NCBI RefSeq assembly: GCF_910594985.1
Contig: NZ_CAJVCE010000013.1
Location: 1-64,000 of the forward strand
Reading direction: 5' to 3'
Length of the DNA stretch: 64,000 bases
Origin: Paenibacillus allorhizosphaerae
Lineage (GTDB): Bacteria; Bacillota; Bacilli; Paenibacillales; NBRC-103111
Both the position numbers and the translations under genes were made by a program. Below are positions 8,815 through 17,526 of this stretch, one piece after another (positions within the stretch are counted from its first letter, which is position 1; the number at the start of each line of letters is the position of its first letter). The notes beneath the pieces are model-generated. The model ran no database searches. It was not told where the DNA came from and worked only from the letters and a program-made list of their open reading frames with translations.

Positions 8815-10029
8815 ATGAGCCATTTGCAGCAACAAGAAGTGAACGAGGCGGCATCCGTAGAAATCAGGCCGATTCCGGAGGAGCATTTTCCGGATACATT
8901 AAATCTTTGGTCGTTCGCTTTTCAGATGACGTACACTCCGGAAGATATTGAGCGTCGTAAATTGGATATGCGCGATTACGAGCTTTTGGGTGCCTATGTG
9001 GAAGACCGGCTTGCCGCGGCTATGAACATTTTGGATCTGAAGACGTGGATCCAGGGAAAAGCGTTCGACATGGGCGGCATTGCCAGTGTGGCGACATGGC
9101 CCGAATACCGGCGCGGCGGTCTGGTCAAGAGGCTGCTCGATAATGCGCTGCACTCCATGCGGGACAAGGGACAAACGGTTTCGTTCCTGCATCCGTTTCA
9201 ATTCGGCTTTTACCGGAGATTCGGCTGGGAGACATACGCAGAGTACAAAACATATGAAATCCCCACCGCGCTTATGCCGAAACTGTCACCGCAACCGGGC
9301 CGGATCGTTCGTTCATCGCCAGACGCAGGCTTGCTGAATCCGTTGTATGAAGCCTATGCCTCCCGGTATAACGGCAGTTTGGTTCGAAGCGAGAAATGGT
9401 GGAAGGACCGCATATTCGGTAGGAGACAGGGAGAGATTGCCGTTTATTACGATGAAGCGGGACAGCCGGGCGGCTACGTGCATTATCAGGTGAAGGACCG
9501 GGTATGCACGGTGCATGAGCTTGTAGCGCTGCATCACGGAGCCCGGCTCGCCTTATGGCGTTTTCTGGCCGATCACGACTCAATGATCGATAAGTTGAAG
9601 CTGAACGCGCCTGCGGATGACCGGCTGCCGTTCTTATTGGATAATCCGCGGATCAAACAAGAGCTGGTACCGTATTTCATGGCGCGAATCGTGGATGTCT
9701 CCGGATTTTTGGAGAAATATCCTTTCGTCTCCGGAGTGGAAGACTGCGTACGTTTGGAAATCAATGATGCCCAAGCGGCATGGAACAACGGCACGTTTCT
9801 GTTGAAAATCGATGAATCCGGAACCGCCAAAGTAGAAACGGGGGGACCGGAGACTGGGGAACATCCTGTGCTCAGCTGCGACATTCAGACGCTGACGGCG
9901 ATGATGCTGAGCTACCAAAGGCCGGCGTTCCTGCATGAAATCGGCAGACTGCAGGGGCAAGAGGATGCGCTCGACGCGTTAGAACGGCTGATTCCTTGCC
10001 GGCAAACGTATTTGCCGGACTTCTTTTAA
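8815..10029 (+). CDS. Eis-like GNAT N-acetyltransferase with C-terminal sterol-carrier-like domain
   Basis: The layout matches Eis/YokD-type acetyltransferases of about 400 residues. Residues ~15-150 are a GNAT domain with the acetyl-CoA loop region ATWPEYRRGGLVKRLLDNAL and the motif SFLHPFQFGFYRRFGWE. A second GNAT-like half follows, and an SCP2-like domain lies at about 300-404. The frame is open from 8683, but the ATG at 8815 has a strong RBS (ggaggggggaac) and fits the family start. Members acetylate amines, including aminoglycosides in mycobacteria; the substrate here is unknown. Confidence 0.85.
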   Translation: MSHLQQQEVNEAASVEIRPIPEEHFPDTLNLWSFAFQMTYTPEDIERRKLDMRDYELLGAYVEDRLAAAMNILDLKTWIQGKAFDMGGIASVATWPEYRRGGLVKRLLDNALHSMRDKGQTVSFLHPFQFGFYRRFGWETYAEYKTYEIPTALMPKLSPQPGRIVRSSPDAGLLNPLYEAYASRYNGSLVRSEKWWKDRIFGRRQGEIAVYYDEAGQPGGYVHYQVKDRVCTVHELVALHHGARLALWRFLADHDSMIDKLKLNAPADDRLPFLLDNPRIKQELVPYFMARIVDVSGFLEKYPFVSGVEDCVRLEINDAQAAWNNGTFLLKIDESGTAKVETGGPETGEHPVLSCDIQTLTAMMLSYQRPAFLHEIGRLQGQEDALDALERLIPCRQTYLPDFF

Positions 10030-10050
10030 GCGGCGACATAATTATGTTTT

Positions 10051-10086
10051 AACCCTCGCTCGATCTGCATCCAGATGCCGGGGGTT
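10051..10086 (+). terminator. Terminator after the acetyltransferase gene
   Basis: An outer stem AACCC/GGGTT and an inner stem ATCTG/CAGAT form an interrupted hairpin ending in a T-run (GGGGGTTTTTTG), 21 bases after the stop codon. Confidence 0.6.
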
Positions 10087-10186
10087 TTTTGTTTACTAGT
10101 TTCCTGATATTTATTTTTCTGTTTAGAACAAACTATATGAAATATTTTGCCAATTGAAGCAGGATATTGTTTCAATGTGTCGAATT

Positions 10187-10206
10187 CATAGGTCTACATA
10201 CCTATG
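10187..10206. repeat. Short inverted repeat upstream of the riboswitch
   Basis: CATAGGT and ACCTATG are perfect seven-base arms separated by six bases, about 40 bases before the riboswitch. It could be an operator overlapping the promoter (TATGAT follows), but no regulator is assigned. Confidence 0.3.
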
Positions 10207-10235
10207 ATATAGGACTGTCAGAGAACAAGTGAACT

Positions 10236-10330
10236 GAAACAACGGCAAACCTCTCGAAAGGGTGGGACGCAAAGCCACGGGCCTAAACTCCAAGAATCGT
10301 ATCTGGGGTACGGTAGCCGGGTTGCCAGGA
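10236..10330 (+). promoter_or_regulatory. Cyclic-di-GMP-I (GEMM) riboswitch
   Basis: The aptamer shows the GEMM-I hallmarks in order: ACGGCAAACC with a following CGAAAG tetraloop, GGGACGCAAAGCC, GGGCCTAAA, a variable hairpin, then GGTAGCCGGGTTGCC. The 5' GGCAA (10244-10248) can pair with TTGCC (10322-10326) as P1. A hairpin with a T-run starts inside the 3' strand of P1, giving an expression platform. The regulated gene at 10482 is a secreted stalk-domain protein, a plausible c-di-GMP target. Confidence 0.93.
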
Positions 10331-10345
10331 TTGGCTTGTTTTTTT
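10324..10345 (+). terminator. Riboswitch expression-platform terminator
   Basis: GCCA/TGGC around GGAT, followed by TTGTTTTTTT, forms a short terminator that overlaps the P1 3' strand of the c-di-GMP aptamer. Ligand-stabilised P1 would compete with it, so the switch is inferred to turn expression on with c-di-GMP. The direction is inference. Confidence 0.6.
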
Positions 10346-10481
10346 GCTGCTTATTTTTAGCAACAATTATCCGTGAACCTCACGTACAGCAACTACGATA
10401 AGCATACCGACTTGTTTTTGCCAGAGGGACTAGATCCGCAAACGATCAAAGGATGCTATGCACTAAAGCGAGGAGCGTGAA

Positions 10482-12482
10482 ATGGGAACGATGGAAATAC
10501 GATGGTTTCGAAGGCTCGGTATATTTGGCTTAATAGCAATGGTTTTGACTAGCGGTGCAGTCCCTGCAAGTGCGGAGGGGGCAGGCACTCGCTTGACTTC
10601 TGAATCGGATCAGGTGCTGCCCATGCAGCTGTATCATGCGGGAGGTGCGTCGGTGAAACAGCAGCCAGTCTTCCGCTCCAACGGCGAATACGAGTGGAAG
10701 TGGATGAATCGAGGGAATGCCGCCGGGCAAAGAAATTTGCTTTCGGATGGAAACGGAACGTTCTACTACTATGATTACAGCAATATCATTCATGCGATCG
10801 GTCCGAATAATGAACTCAAGTGGATGTCGGTGCCACTGAAAAATGAGATCGTAAGCATGTGGTTAACCAATAATGGCAATATCATCGTTCGGGCGCAAGT
10901 CACGAAATCGACTGTTCACGTGATCGGAAAAGACGAAATACCGGCAAAATCCGATCATGTGCTTCTTTTGAATCGGGATGGTCAGACGCTTCTGGATATT
11001 ACGTTAATCAACCCGAATGATAATTTTTTATTTTCGATTAATGACCATAACCGGATTGTTCTTTTGACCTTGGAAGGTATTGTAAGTTACGATTTATATG
11101 GACATAAACAATGGACTTACAGAGACGAGATCAAAATCAGCAAGGACAAGCTGGGACAAATTTTTACTAATGTAATGAGTTTTGAACTTAAAGCCGGCGG
11201 TATGGTAACGCTGTTGACTCGGGAAGGGCAATATATCACGATCGATTCGAAAGGACAACGGGTGTCTGCCGTTAAGGCTGTCCAAAAAACTATAAAAATT
11301 GGCGGAACAAATTACATCATGCTGCAAGGCGAAGACGGATTGTATTGGCAAGGGGACAAGCGTTTGACCGAAGAGGAGTTTAGAGCTGAGATTGAAAACC
11401 GGCCCCCAAGACCGAAACAGACAGTGCGTACCGTTGTATGGTCCGGTAGAAGCTATTCGAACACATCGGAGGACAATGCTCTGGTCGCCAAGGATCAGGA
11501 AGGGAATATATTGTGGACATATTTTACTCCCGATTCACAGTACGGATATCCCACGAATATCGTTTGTAACGAAAACGGAGACGTATATTTTACCGATTTC
11601 GGCGGCAATATCTACGGGTTGGATGCTCAGGGGAACGAATTGTTCCGTTTAATTCGCAATAACAAGAGCCTGACCTCAAGCGAACTTGCGGTGACGCCGG
11701 ACGGCGGGTTACTTGGGAGAACCGGTGAGATCGGAATGTTCCGCATTGGGAAGCGAAGTATCGGGGTGTCGGTCAATGGCGAATCCGTATCGTTTGAACA
11801 ACAACCGCTGCTGATGAACGGTACGACGATGGTGCCTTTTAGGCCGGTGTTTGAGAAGCTTGGGTTGCACGTGGACTGGAACGAGACTACCCGAACGATC
11901 CAAGGGTCGAAAGAGGGGATGGATATTCGGCTGGAGTTGGGTCAAACCGAGGTGACAGTCAATGGAGAGCGTACGGTGTTATCCGCTGCTCCGGAAATCA
12001 TCAACGGTACGACATACGTTCCGCTACGATTTGTAGGCGAGGCATTGAAGCTTCAAGTGGAGTGGGATGGTATGAACCGGGAAGTGCGAATCGGTTCCCC
12101 TGACCAATTGGCGAAACAGGCTGTCGTTCGTTTCATGAAGCATGTAGAACAAGGCGATGATTTTAAAGCAACGGCTGATTTAAGCGACTCAAGCCAATCG
12201 ATTAATGAGCGTGTGCCAGCACTGGCCCCGTTTTTTAAACGAAAGCAATGGATGAGCGATATTCAATCGATGACCGCCGTTGAAAGTAGTGAAGATACGA
12301 TCATCGTGAACACGATTCAACGGGATCGGAGCTACAATTTTGAAGAAATACGCGAACAAGTTCAGAATCACTGGTATCAAGTCAAGCGGACCCCGGACGG
12401 ACAGTGGAAACTGGAGGACGCGGATCTTTTTCAACGCGAAACGATATTTCAGGAGGAACATGAACATGAACATGAAAAGTAA
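10482..12482 (+). CDS. Secreted protein with beta-propeller-like region and copper-amine-oxidase-N stalk domains, under c-di-GMP riboswitch
   Basis: A signal peptide ends near ASAEG (residue ~32). Residues ~50-420 carry repeated segments such as GNGTFYYYDYSNIIHAIG, NGDVYFTDFGGNIYGLDAQG and TPDGGLLGR, typical of PQQ-like/YVTN propeller blades. Residues ~430-545 hold a copper-amine-oxidase-N domain (PF07833 type): MNGTTMVPFRPVFEKLGLHV, a TVNGE repeat, then INGTTYVPLRFVGEALKL. An unassigned C-terminal domain of about 110 residues ends in EEHEHEHEK. No amine oxidase catalytic domain is present; the stalk domain is a common Paenibacillus surface module. AGGAG lies six bases before the ATG. Confidence 0.85.
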   Translation: MGTMEIRWFRRLGIFGLIAMVLTSGAVPASAEGAGTRLTSESDQVLPMQLYHAGGASVKQQPVFRSNGEYEWKWMNRGNAAGQRNLLSDGNGTFYYYDYSNIIHAIGPNNELKWMSVPLKNEIVSMWLTNNGNIIVRAQVTKSTVHVIGKDEIPAKSDHVLLLNRDGQTLLDITLINPNDNFLFSINDHNRIVLLTLEGIVSYDLYGHKQWTYRDEIKISKDKLGQIFTNVMSFELKAGGMVTLLTREGQYITIDSKGQRVSAVKAVQKTIKIGGTNYIMLQGEDGLYWQGDKRLTEEEFRAEIENRPPRPKQTVRTVVWSGRSYSNTSEDNALVAKDQEGNILWTYFTPDSQYGYPTNIVCNENGDVYFTDFGGNIYGLDAQGNELFRLIRNNKSLTSSELAVTPDGGLLGRTGEIGMFRIGKRSIGVSVNGESVSFEQQPLLMNGTTMVPFRPVFEKLGLHVDWNETTRTIQGSKEGMDIRLELGQTEVTVNGERTVLSAAPEIINGTTYVPLRFVGEALKLQVEWDGMNREVRIGSPDQLAKQAVVRFMKHVEQGDDFKATADLSDSSQSINERVPALAPFFKRKQWMSDIQSMTAVESSEDTIIVNTIQRDRSYNFEEIREQVQNHWYQVKRTPDGQWKLEDADLFQRETIFQEEHEHEHEK

Positions 12483-12570
12483 GGATCACGGAAAATCCTT
12501 TTTCGATGGATTTAAAGAATGGAGAAAGTTCGATTCGAGCGGTAACTTAAAACGACGAGCAAAGGAATGA
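12466..12570 (+). CDS. Candidate 34-residue small protein overlapping the riboswitch-controlled gene
   Basis: A perfect Shine-Dalgarno (AGGAGG, 12451-12456) lies nine bases before this ATG, inside the end of the previous gene, which it overlaps by 17 bases. In-frame ATGs also occur at 12460 and 12472. The peptide is charged (MNMKSKDHGKS.. ending KRRAKE) and has no membrane helix. The next gene starts eight bases after its stop, suggesting translational coupling through the operon. I do not recognise a family. Confidence 0.5.
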   Translation: MNMKSKDHGKSFFDGFKEWRKFDSSGNLKRRAKE

Positions 12571-12577
12571 GATAAAT

Positions 12578-13483
12578 ATGTTCAAAAAACTGTTATCTGT
12601 TTTATTAACCGTAAATCTAGTATTTTTTATTATCTTACCTACCGCGTTTGCGGAACAATCGGATCCGGGAATTATACTTTATCTGGATGGAACTAAGATC
12701 ACGTTTGATGAAAAACCGCAAATCGCGGGTGGGACTACTTTAGTCCAAGTCGCCCCTATTTTCAAATCATTAGGCTTAGAAGTTGAATGGGATCGTGAAA
12801 CTGAAACCGTTACGGGAAAAACAAAAGATATAAACATTCAGCTTACGATTGGGGAAGCGGAAGCGACGGTCAATGGTGAAAAAAGGAAGCTAGATGCCGC
12901 TGCTTGCATAATCAATGGTTATACATTTGTTCCCTTGCGTTTTATAGGCGAATCCACCGGCAGCAACGTCACTTGGGATGAAAAAAGCTCAACTGTTTTT
13001 ATAACAAGGCCGATTGCCGAGAGTTTCGTGAAAGACCTAAATTTAGACATAAATAAAGAAATGACAAAAGAGGAAGTTAGGAAACAAGAGAAATCCCACT
13101 TTATTTACCAAGACCAAAGCGGTCTATTATTTGAGCGAAGTATTAACGGACAAAAAACGTTGTTGTCGTATGATTTTAAAGATAACCAATTGCAGAGCGC
13201 AATGTACACAATTTCTGAAAAATATATAAAACATATATCTTATGTTAACGAATATGATCATATAAAAGATATGCTTACCGAGCATTACGGACCTTCCGAT
13301 TTCGAGTCTGCAAAATGGAACAATGACTTATATCGGAAGGATAAAGGCCAGTGGGAACAGGCGGTAGCTCTGAATCATGTCCGTTTTACTACGTACTGGG
13401 ACACACGAACCGTGAGTGTCATGTTAACGCTTGATAATTATAAATCCAATAAATCGATAACTCTATATATCAAGTGCAAGTAG
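12578..13483 (+). CDS. Secreted copper-amine-oxidase-N stalk-domain protein
   Basis: A hydrophobic signal sequence (LLSVLLTVNLVFFIILPTAFAE) is followed by one stalk domain at about residues 30-140: GGTTLVQVAPIFKSLGLEVEWD, then NGYTFVPLRFIGESTGSNVTWD. This is the same module as in the preceding large gene. The C-terminal ~160 residues are unassigned. Base composition is lower in GC than its neighbours. It probably shares the riboswitch-controlled transcript, because no terminator separates the genes. Confidence 0.82.
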   Translation: MFKKLLSVLLTVNLVFFIILPTAFAEQSDPGIILYLDGTKITFDEKPQIAGGTTLVQVAPIFKSLGLEVEWDRETETVTGKTKDINIQLTIGEAEATVNGEKRKLDAAACIINGYTFVPLRFIGESTGSNVTWDEKSSTVFITRPIAESFVKDLNLDINKEMTKEEVRKQEKSHFIYQDQSGLLFERSINGQKTLLSYDFKDNQLQSAMYTISEKYIKHISYVNEYDHIKDMLTEHYGPSDFESAKWNNDLYRKDKGQWEQAVALNHVRFTTYWDTRTVSVMLTLDNYKSNKSITLYIKCK

Positions 13484-13524
13484 GAAAGAGAGCAATTTCG
13501 ATCTTTCATTGGAATCCGTTGATT

Positions 13525-13556
13525 AAAACAAAGGAGCGACGCGGCTCCTTTGTTTT
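13525..13556 (+). terminator. Terminator ending the riboswitch operon
   Basis: A perfect stem (AAAACAAAGGAGC / GCTCCTTTGTTTT, loop GACGCG) followed by AATTT lies 41 bases after the stop. It is nearly symmetric and may also act on the convergent minus-strand gene. Confidence 0.85.
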
Positions 13557-13587
13557 AATTTGTTACCGTCACAGGGAAAGTGTACCC

Positions 13588-14157
13588 CTAAGGTTTCACG
13601 GAATCACTAAGCCGCGTATCCGGCGCCGGATTCGGCTCCTTCTTCGGTCGTGCCAGCAGCCAGTGCATCAGATCGTATTTTTCCAGAAACGGCTTGATCG
13701 TTTTTAAGTTTCCTTCATATATATACGTTTGATCCTCAGTGCTGAACGCCAGCAGCTGGGGATTTTGTTTTTTTTCGGACGGTATGATGAGGAATAAATC
13801 CCTGCACTGAAACGACAGCCCCGCCTGCGAGACGGACAGCGCCGGTTCGAACGGAATGCGGATAATAATCCCGGTATCGTAGCCGATTTTCGCTTTTGGC
13901 GAAATCGTTTTGGCCTGCTTCAGCCAGCCTTCCGCTTCCTGGCGTATAGCCGCAGAATTCGGAATCGCTCCGACGACTTTCTCCTGTCTGACATCATAGA
14001 TGAGTACGGGTTTTTCGGCTTGTTCCGCAGCCGGTTTTTGGTCGGGCGAAACAAAAGCGAAGGCAGGTACAGGCAAAGCAACGACAGCAATCAGGCTTAA
14101 TGCAGCAAAGAGGCGCATCCATACCGGCAAACGCCGCAGCGACAGCGTACTTTTCAT
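13588..14157 (-). CDS. Secreted protein of unknown function
   Basis: A signal peptide (LPVWMRLFAALSLIAVVAL..AFAF) precedes a ~150-residue domain with no family I recognise. Notable features are EKPVLIYDVRQEKVVGAIPNS and a Pro/Lys-rich tail. The frame is open further upstream (to 14280), but the ATG at 14157 has an RBS (AAGGATGG) and starts the signal peptide. It converges on the stalk-domain operon and is divergent from the envelope-stress island. Confidence 0.65.
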   Translation of the reverse strand: MKSTLSLRRLPVWMRLFAALSLIAVVALPVPAFAFVSPDQKPAAEQAEKPVLIYDVRQEKVVGAIPNSAAIRQEAEGWLKQAKTISPKAKIGYDTGIIIRIPFEPALSVSQAGLSFQCRDLFLIIPSEKKQNPQLLAFSTEDQTYIYEGNLKTIKPFLEKYDLMHWLLARPKKEPNPAPDTRLSDSVKP

Positions 14158-14409
14158 AAGGCACCATCCTTCGAGAGGTAATGTTACCTTAGTATAGCCT
14201 TCTTTCAACGTCGCATGCACCGGGGTGGAAGGGCGCTTTTGCGCAGGATTGGACACGGCTTTCTCGCGCTTCTTGCCCATAGGCTAGGGGCTACTAGACT
14301 TAGGTCCAGTTCGAAAAACCGCCGCAGGTCCGTTTTGTAAAAGCGCGATTGGGCCTAAAATGAAGACATGAACAAACGATAACTAAGCGAAAGGCGGTGA
14401 CTACATACA

Positions 14410-14718
14410 ATGAAAATGAATCGACACAAGGGACTGGCGGTTCTGTTGATTTTCTTCGGCGGCTTGATCCTCTTGAACAAGTTGGGCGTGCATACAGGGC
14501 ATCTATTCGGTCACATCGCGGGGTGGTTATTCCCGGCGGCAATGGTAGGCCTCGGGTATTTGGGGCTCGTTAATGGAAGAAGAACGATCGGTTGGGTGCT
14601 GATTGTCATCGGCGGTCTAATTCTGCTGGGGAAACTGTCCGGATTAATCGGGATCGCGATTGCGGTCGGGCTGATCGTATTCGGAATCTCCATGCTTCGC
14701 AATAGATCGTTCTTGTAA
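14410..14718 (+). CDS. Small LiaF-like/DUF5668-type membrane protein at the head of the envelope-stress island
   Basis: The 102-residue protein consists almost wholly of hydrophobic segments with short turns (LAVLLIFFGGLILLN, LFGHIAGWLFPAAMVGLGYL, IGWVLIVIGGLILLG, IGIAIAVGLIVFGISML). This resembles the transmembrane half of LiaF. It is followed by PspA-like genes, so it is probably a membrane partner comparable in position to LiaI. A purine-rich RBS (aaaggcgg) precedes the ATG. Exact role unknown. Confidence 0.75.
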   Translation: MKMNRHKGLAVLLIFFGGLILLNKLGVHTGHLFGHIAGWLFPAAMVGLGYLGLVNGRRTIGWVLIVIGGLILLGKLSGLIGIAIAVGLIVFGISMLRNRSFL

Positions 14719-14766
14719 ACAACGAGCAATCGAGCAAAATCTTAAGCAAAGGTGGTTGAAGAGAGC

Positions 14767-15447
14767 ATGAGTCTAGGCAAACGATTCCGCGACATAACGG
14801 TAGCAACCTTTAATGAAATGTTGGAGAATGCCGAAGATCCGGTACGTATGATCGATAAATATTTGGCCGCGCAATCCGAACAGATTCGCGAGTCCGAAAG
14901 GCTGCTGCAGCAGTGCCTGTCCCACGCAGCATCGCTTCGCCAGCAATACAGCTCGGCGGAACAGCTGAAGGAACGCCGGGAGCAGCAAGCCATGCTTGCG
15001 CTAAAGGCGGGGGAAGAGGAGGTGGCGCGCATCGCTCTGCAGGAAAAGATGCAGCAGGAAGAAAAAGCGGTGCAGTACAAAGCGCTGTATGAGCAAAGCA
15101 AGCTCGGCATTGTCGAACTGGAGGAGCAGCTGCAGCAACTGCGGATCGATTTCGACGAAATCGCTTCGAAGCGCAGCTACTACATCGCCAGACTGGAGTC
15201 GGTCAGACTGCAGCAGCGCATGAACGAAAGACTCCGTTCGATGGGCGGAGCGCCTTCTCCCCGGGTATTCGACCGGCTGGAAGAACGCGTATCCGATATG
15301 GAGATGACGGCCCGTACCTTGAGAGAAGTAAGAGGGCATCTTCGCGAAGCGTGGTCCGCAGCTGGCACGGCGGCGAGCAGCGCGCTTGAGAAAGAAATGG
15401 CGAAGCTTCGCTCCAAATTGGAAGAGGAAGGCTGGAGAAGGCCATGA
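14767..15447 (+). CDS. PspA/IM30 family envelope-stress protein (first copy)
   Basis: PspA/LiaH proteins coat damaged membranes. The start MSLGKRFRDITVATFNEMLENAEDPVRMIDKYL is the family N-terminus with its amphipathic helix. The rest is a long coiled coil rich in Q, E, R and L. A GTG at 14752 is in frame, but the ATG at 14767 matches the family. The stop overlaps the next gene by four bases, so translation is coupled. Confidence 0.9.
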   Translation: MSLGKRFRDITVATFNEMLENAEDPVRMIDKYLAAQSEQIRESERLLQQCLSHAASLRQQYSSAEQLKERREQQAMLALKAGEEEVARIALQEKMQQEEKAVQYKALYEQSKLGIVELEEQLQQLRIDFDEIASKRSYYIARLESVRLQQRMNERLRSMGGAPSPRVFDRLEERVSDMEMTARTLREVRGHLREAWSAAGTAASSALEKEMAKLRSKLEEEGWRRP

Positions 15448-15980
15448 CCAGAATATACCGTTCCCGAACCGACCGCAAAATAACCGGCTTGTGTGGAGGC
15501 CTGGCCGAAACGCTCGGGATGGACGCAACGCTGCTGCGTTTGATCGTTGTGGTAACGACGTTCTTTTCCGGCGGGATCATGATTCCCCTGTATTTCCTGG
15601 CGACGCTGGTCATACCGAGCGAGCCGTGGCACGGCGGACCTTACGGTCCGGAGCCGGGCTTCGGGGGACATGCTCACAGCGGCTGCGGCTCCAAATGGGG
15701 TCACCAATCGGGACAGCAGTACGGCAGCTGGAGAGACTGGAGACGCGCCGAGAAATATTACCGCAAAGCGAGCAAATACGGATGGGCTCCGCCGCACGAA
15801 CGTAACGAATATGAAGCTGGCTATACGCATCAAACAGGTCCGCAGGCCGATAACGGCAGCAACCTGGACGATATGATGAAGGACATCGAGAAAAAAGCGA
15901 TGTGGAAAGAAATCGAAGAGCTTCGCGCCAAAGTCGCGAAATACGAAAAACAACAACAATCTACTAAAGGAGATGTTTAA
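15444..15980 (+). CDS. PspC-domain membrane protein with long polar tail
   Basis: The N-terminal PspC domain (residues 1-60) shows [20 protein letters not shown] and a membrane segment through [22 protein letters not shown] Gly/His/Tyr-rich linker follows (about 60-130), then a coiled coil ([20 protein letters not shown]) near the C-terminus. It lies between two PspA genes with overlap upstream and two bases downstream, so the three likely form one complex or response unit. Confidence 0.88.
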   Translation: MTRIYRSRTDRKITGLCGGLAETLGMDATLLRLIVVVTTFFSGGIMIPLYFLATLVIPSEPWHGGPYGPEPGFGGHAHSGCGSKWGHQSGQQYGSWRDWRRAEKYYRKASKYGWAPPHERNEYEAGYTHQTGPQADNGSNLDDMMKDIEKKAMWKEIEELRAKVAKYEKQQQSTKGDV

Positions 15981-15982
15981 TC

Positions 15983-16684
15983 ATGGGAGTATTTTCTAGA
16001 ATTAAGGATATGACGAAAGCTTCGCTGCACGAGCTGCTCGACAAGGTGGAAGACCCGATCGTTATGCTGAATCAATACCTCCGCGACATGGAAGAAGAAA
16101 TCGCTCAGGCGGAAGTAACGGTAGCCCGTCAAATCGCGAGTGAGCGCAAGCTGAAAGAGCGTCTGGAAGAATCGGTTCGATTGACGGCCCACTATGAAGG
16201 GCAAGCGAAAGAAGCGTTGAAGAACGGGCAAGAGCAAACGGCGCGCCAGGCTTTGGAGCAAAAGCTGTATCATGAAGGCAAAATTGCCGAATATACGGAA
16301 ATGCACGAGCAATCCAAGTCGCAAGCGGCAGAGCTTGTACAACAGCTGCATGAAATGAAAGATTCGTTCTATCAAATGCGCAATAAGCGCAATGAGCTGG
16401 TAACCCGCGCTCAACTTGCGAAAGCAAAGAAACAAATGGCCGAAGTGACGGCGAACAACGTAATTGATGGCGGCAGCGCGGTCAAAGGATTCCGCCGCAT
16501 GGAAGAAAAAATATTATCGTTGGAAGTCGAAGCGGAAATTGCGCGCAAGCCTTACGTAGGCTCCGCTTATGTCGGCTCTGTCTACGGCGGCACGTCGGCG
16601 CAAACGGATCCAGCCAAACAGCAAAAGATCGACGATCAAATCCAGCTGTTGAAGGAAAAATTGACGAGCGAGCAAGGACAATAA
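15983..16684 (+). CDS. PspA/IM30 family envelope-stress protein (second copy)
   Basis: The N-terminus ([32 protein letters not shown], read in two parts) and predicted coiled coil are those of PspA/LiaH. At 233 residues it is full length. It differs clearly from the first copy, so this is an old paralog rather than a recent duplication. A Tyr/Gly/Ser-rich patch ([15 protein letters not shown]) near residue 195 interrupts the coil. A strong RBS (aaaggagatg) precedes the ATG. Confidence 0.9.
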   Translation: MGVFSRIKDMTKASLHELLDKVEDPIVMLNQYLRDMEEEIAQAEVTVARQIASERKLKERLEESVRLTAHYEGQAKEALKNGQEQTARQALEQKLYHEGKIAEYTEMHEQSKSQAAELVQQLHEMKDSFYQMRNKRNELVTRAQLAKAKKQMAEVTANNVIDGGSAVKGFRRMEEKILSLEVEAEIARKPYVGSAYVGSVYGGTSAQTDPAKQQKIDDQIQLLKEKLTSEQGQ

Positions 16685-16775
16685 GCGGTTTGCTTGAATA
16701 GACATTGCAGCTAAGAAGGCGCCGCCAATAAACTAGTGGAGCCGGAACAACAGTTATGATATGCTATGTAAGGCA

Positions 16776-16814
16776 AAAAGCCATAGGAGGCCGTTATCGC
16801 CCGCTATGGCCTTT
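16776..16814 (+). terminator. Hairpin with flanking A and T runs between pspA-2 and liaF
   Basis: AAAAGCCATAG and CTATGGCCTTTT form a strong stem around a 17-base loop in the 173-base gap before liaF. It may be a terminator or an attenuator that separates PspA expression from the LiaFSR regulators. Confidence 0.6.
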
Positions 16815-16857
16815 TGCGTAAACAAACTCAACCAGACTTACGAAAGGGGTGACACGG

Positions 16858-17508
16858 ATGAATAGCAAACGGAACCGCAACATAGCGCTGGTGTTGATCG
16901 GGGCCGGTGTGTTTATGCTAGCGGACAATCACCTGAGCTTTTTCACCGTTGTCGCTCTTTTTTTACTGCTGATCGGCGTCCATAAGGTTCGATCCGGTTC
17001 GGAACGGAAAGGCTATTTGATGATGATTGTGGGCTTGCTGCTCCTCGTAGGCGGCAATCTTCCGTTAATCATCGCGGTGATCTTGATCTCGCTCGGCATT
17101 TTCTATAACAAATCGCGCAAAATGCACCGGGACGACAGACACGTTCGCAAGCAAAGTTTGATCGAAAGCATCCGCTGGGGGAAAGAGCCCTGGATTTTAC
17201 GAAATATGTCCATATGGAACGTGCTTGGCGAACTGCAGATGGACTTCACATATGCAATTCCGGAGCAGAAGGAAACGACGATCGTGTTGCAGGGCGTCAT
17301 TGCGGATATTGATTTGATCGTGCCGGAAGATATGGGTTTAACGGTAACGGCTTCGGTGCTGTTCGGACAAACGAGCATCGGTTTCGATAAAGAAGCAGGG
17401 GTGCTGAACAAGATGGTATGGCAGTCGCCGAACTATTGGACGGCGGAACGCCAGGTGAAGCTGGAAATATCGTACGTGGTAGCCGATATTGATATAAAAA
17501 TCGTTTAA
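16858..17508 (+). CDS. liaF: LiaF-type membrane inhibitor of the LiaSR system
   Basis: LiaF keeps LiaS quiet in the absence of envelope stress. The N-terminal half has four hydrophobic segments; the C-terminal half is the cytoplasmic LiaF domain with WNVLGELQMDFTYAIPEQKET, VVADIDIKIV at the end and the repeated DIDLIVPEDMGL/TVTASVLFGQ pattern. The frame opens at GTG 16849, but the ATG at 16858 fits the RBS (aaagggg) better. It lies directly ahead of liaS and liaR. Confidence 0.88.
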   Translation: MNSKRNRNIALVLIGAGVFMLADNHLSFFTVVALFLLLIGVHKVRSGSERKGYLMMIVGLLLLVGGNLPLIIAVILISLGIFYNKSRKMHRDDRHVRKQSLIESIRWGKEPWILRNMSIWNVLGELQMDFTYAIPEQKETTIVLQGVIADIDLIVPEDMGLTVTASVLFGQTSIGFDKEAGVLNKMVWQSPNYWTAERQVKLEISYVVADIDIKIV

Positions 17509-17526
17509 TGCCGGAGGACTTTAAGA

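Noticed and set aside
14281..14361. LiaR box or promoter ahead of the envelope-stress island
   Set aside because: TAAAAT at 14356 and GGTCC-containing motifs are present, but no clear inverted repeat or -35 supports a call.
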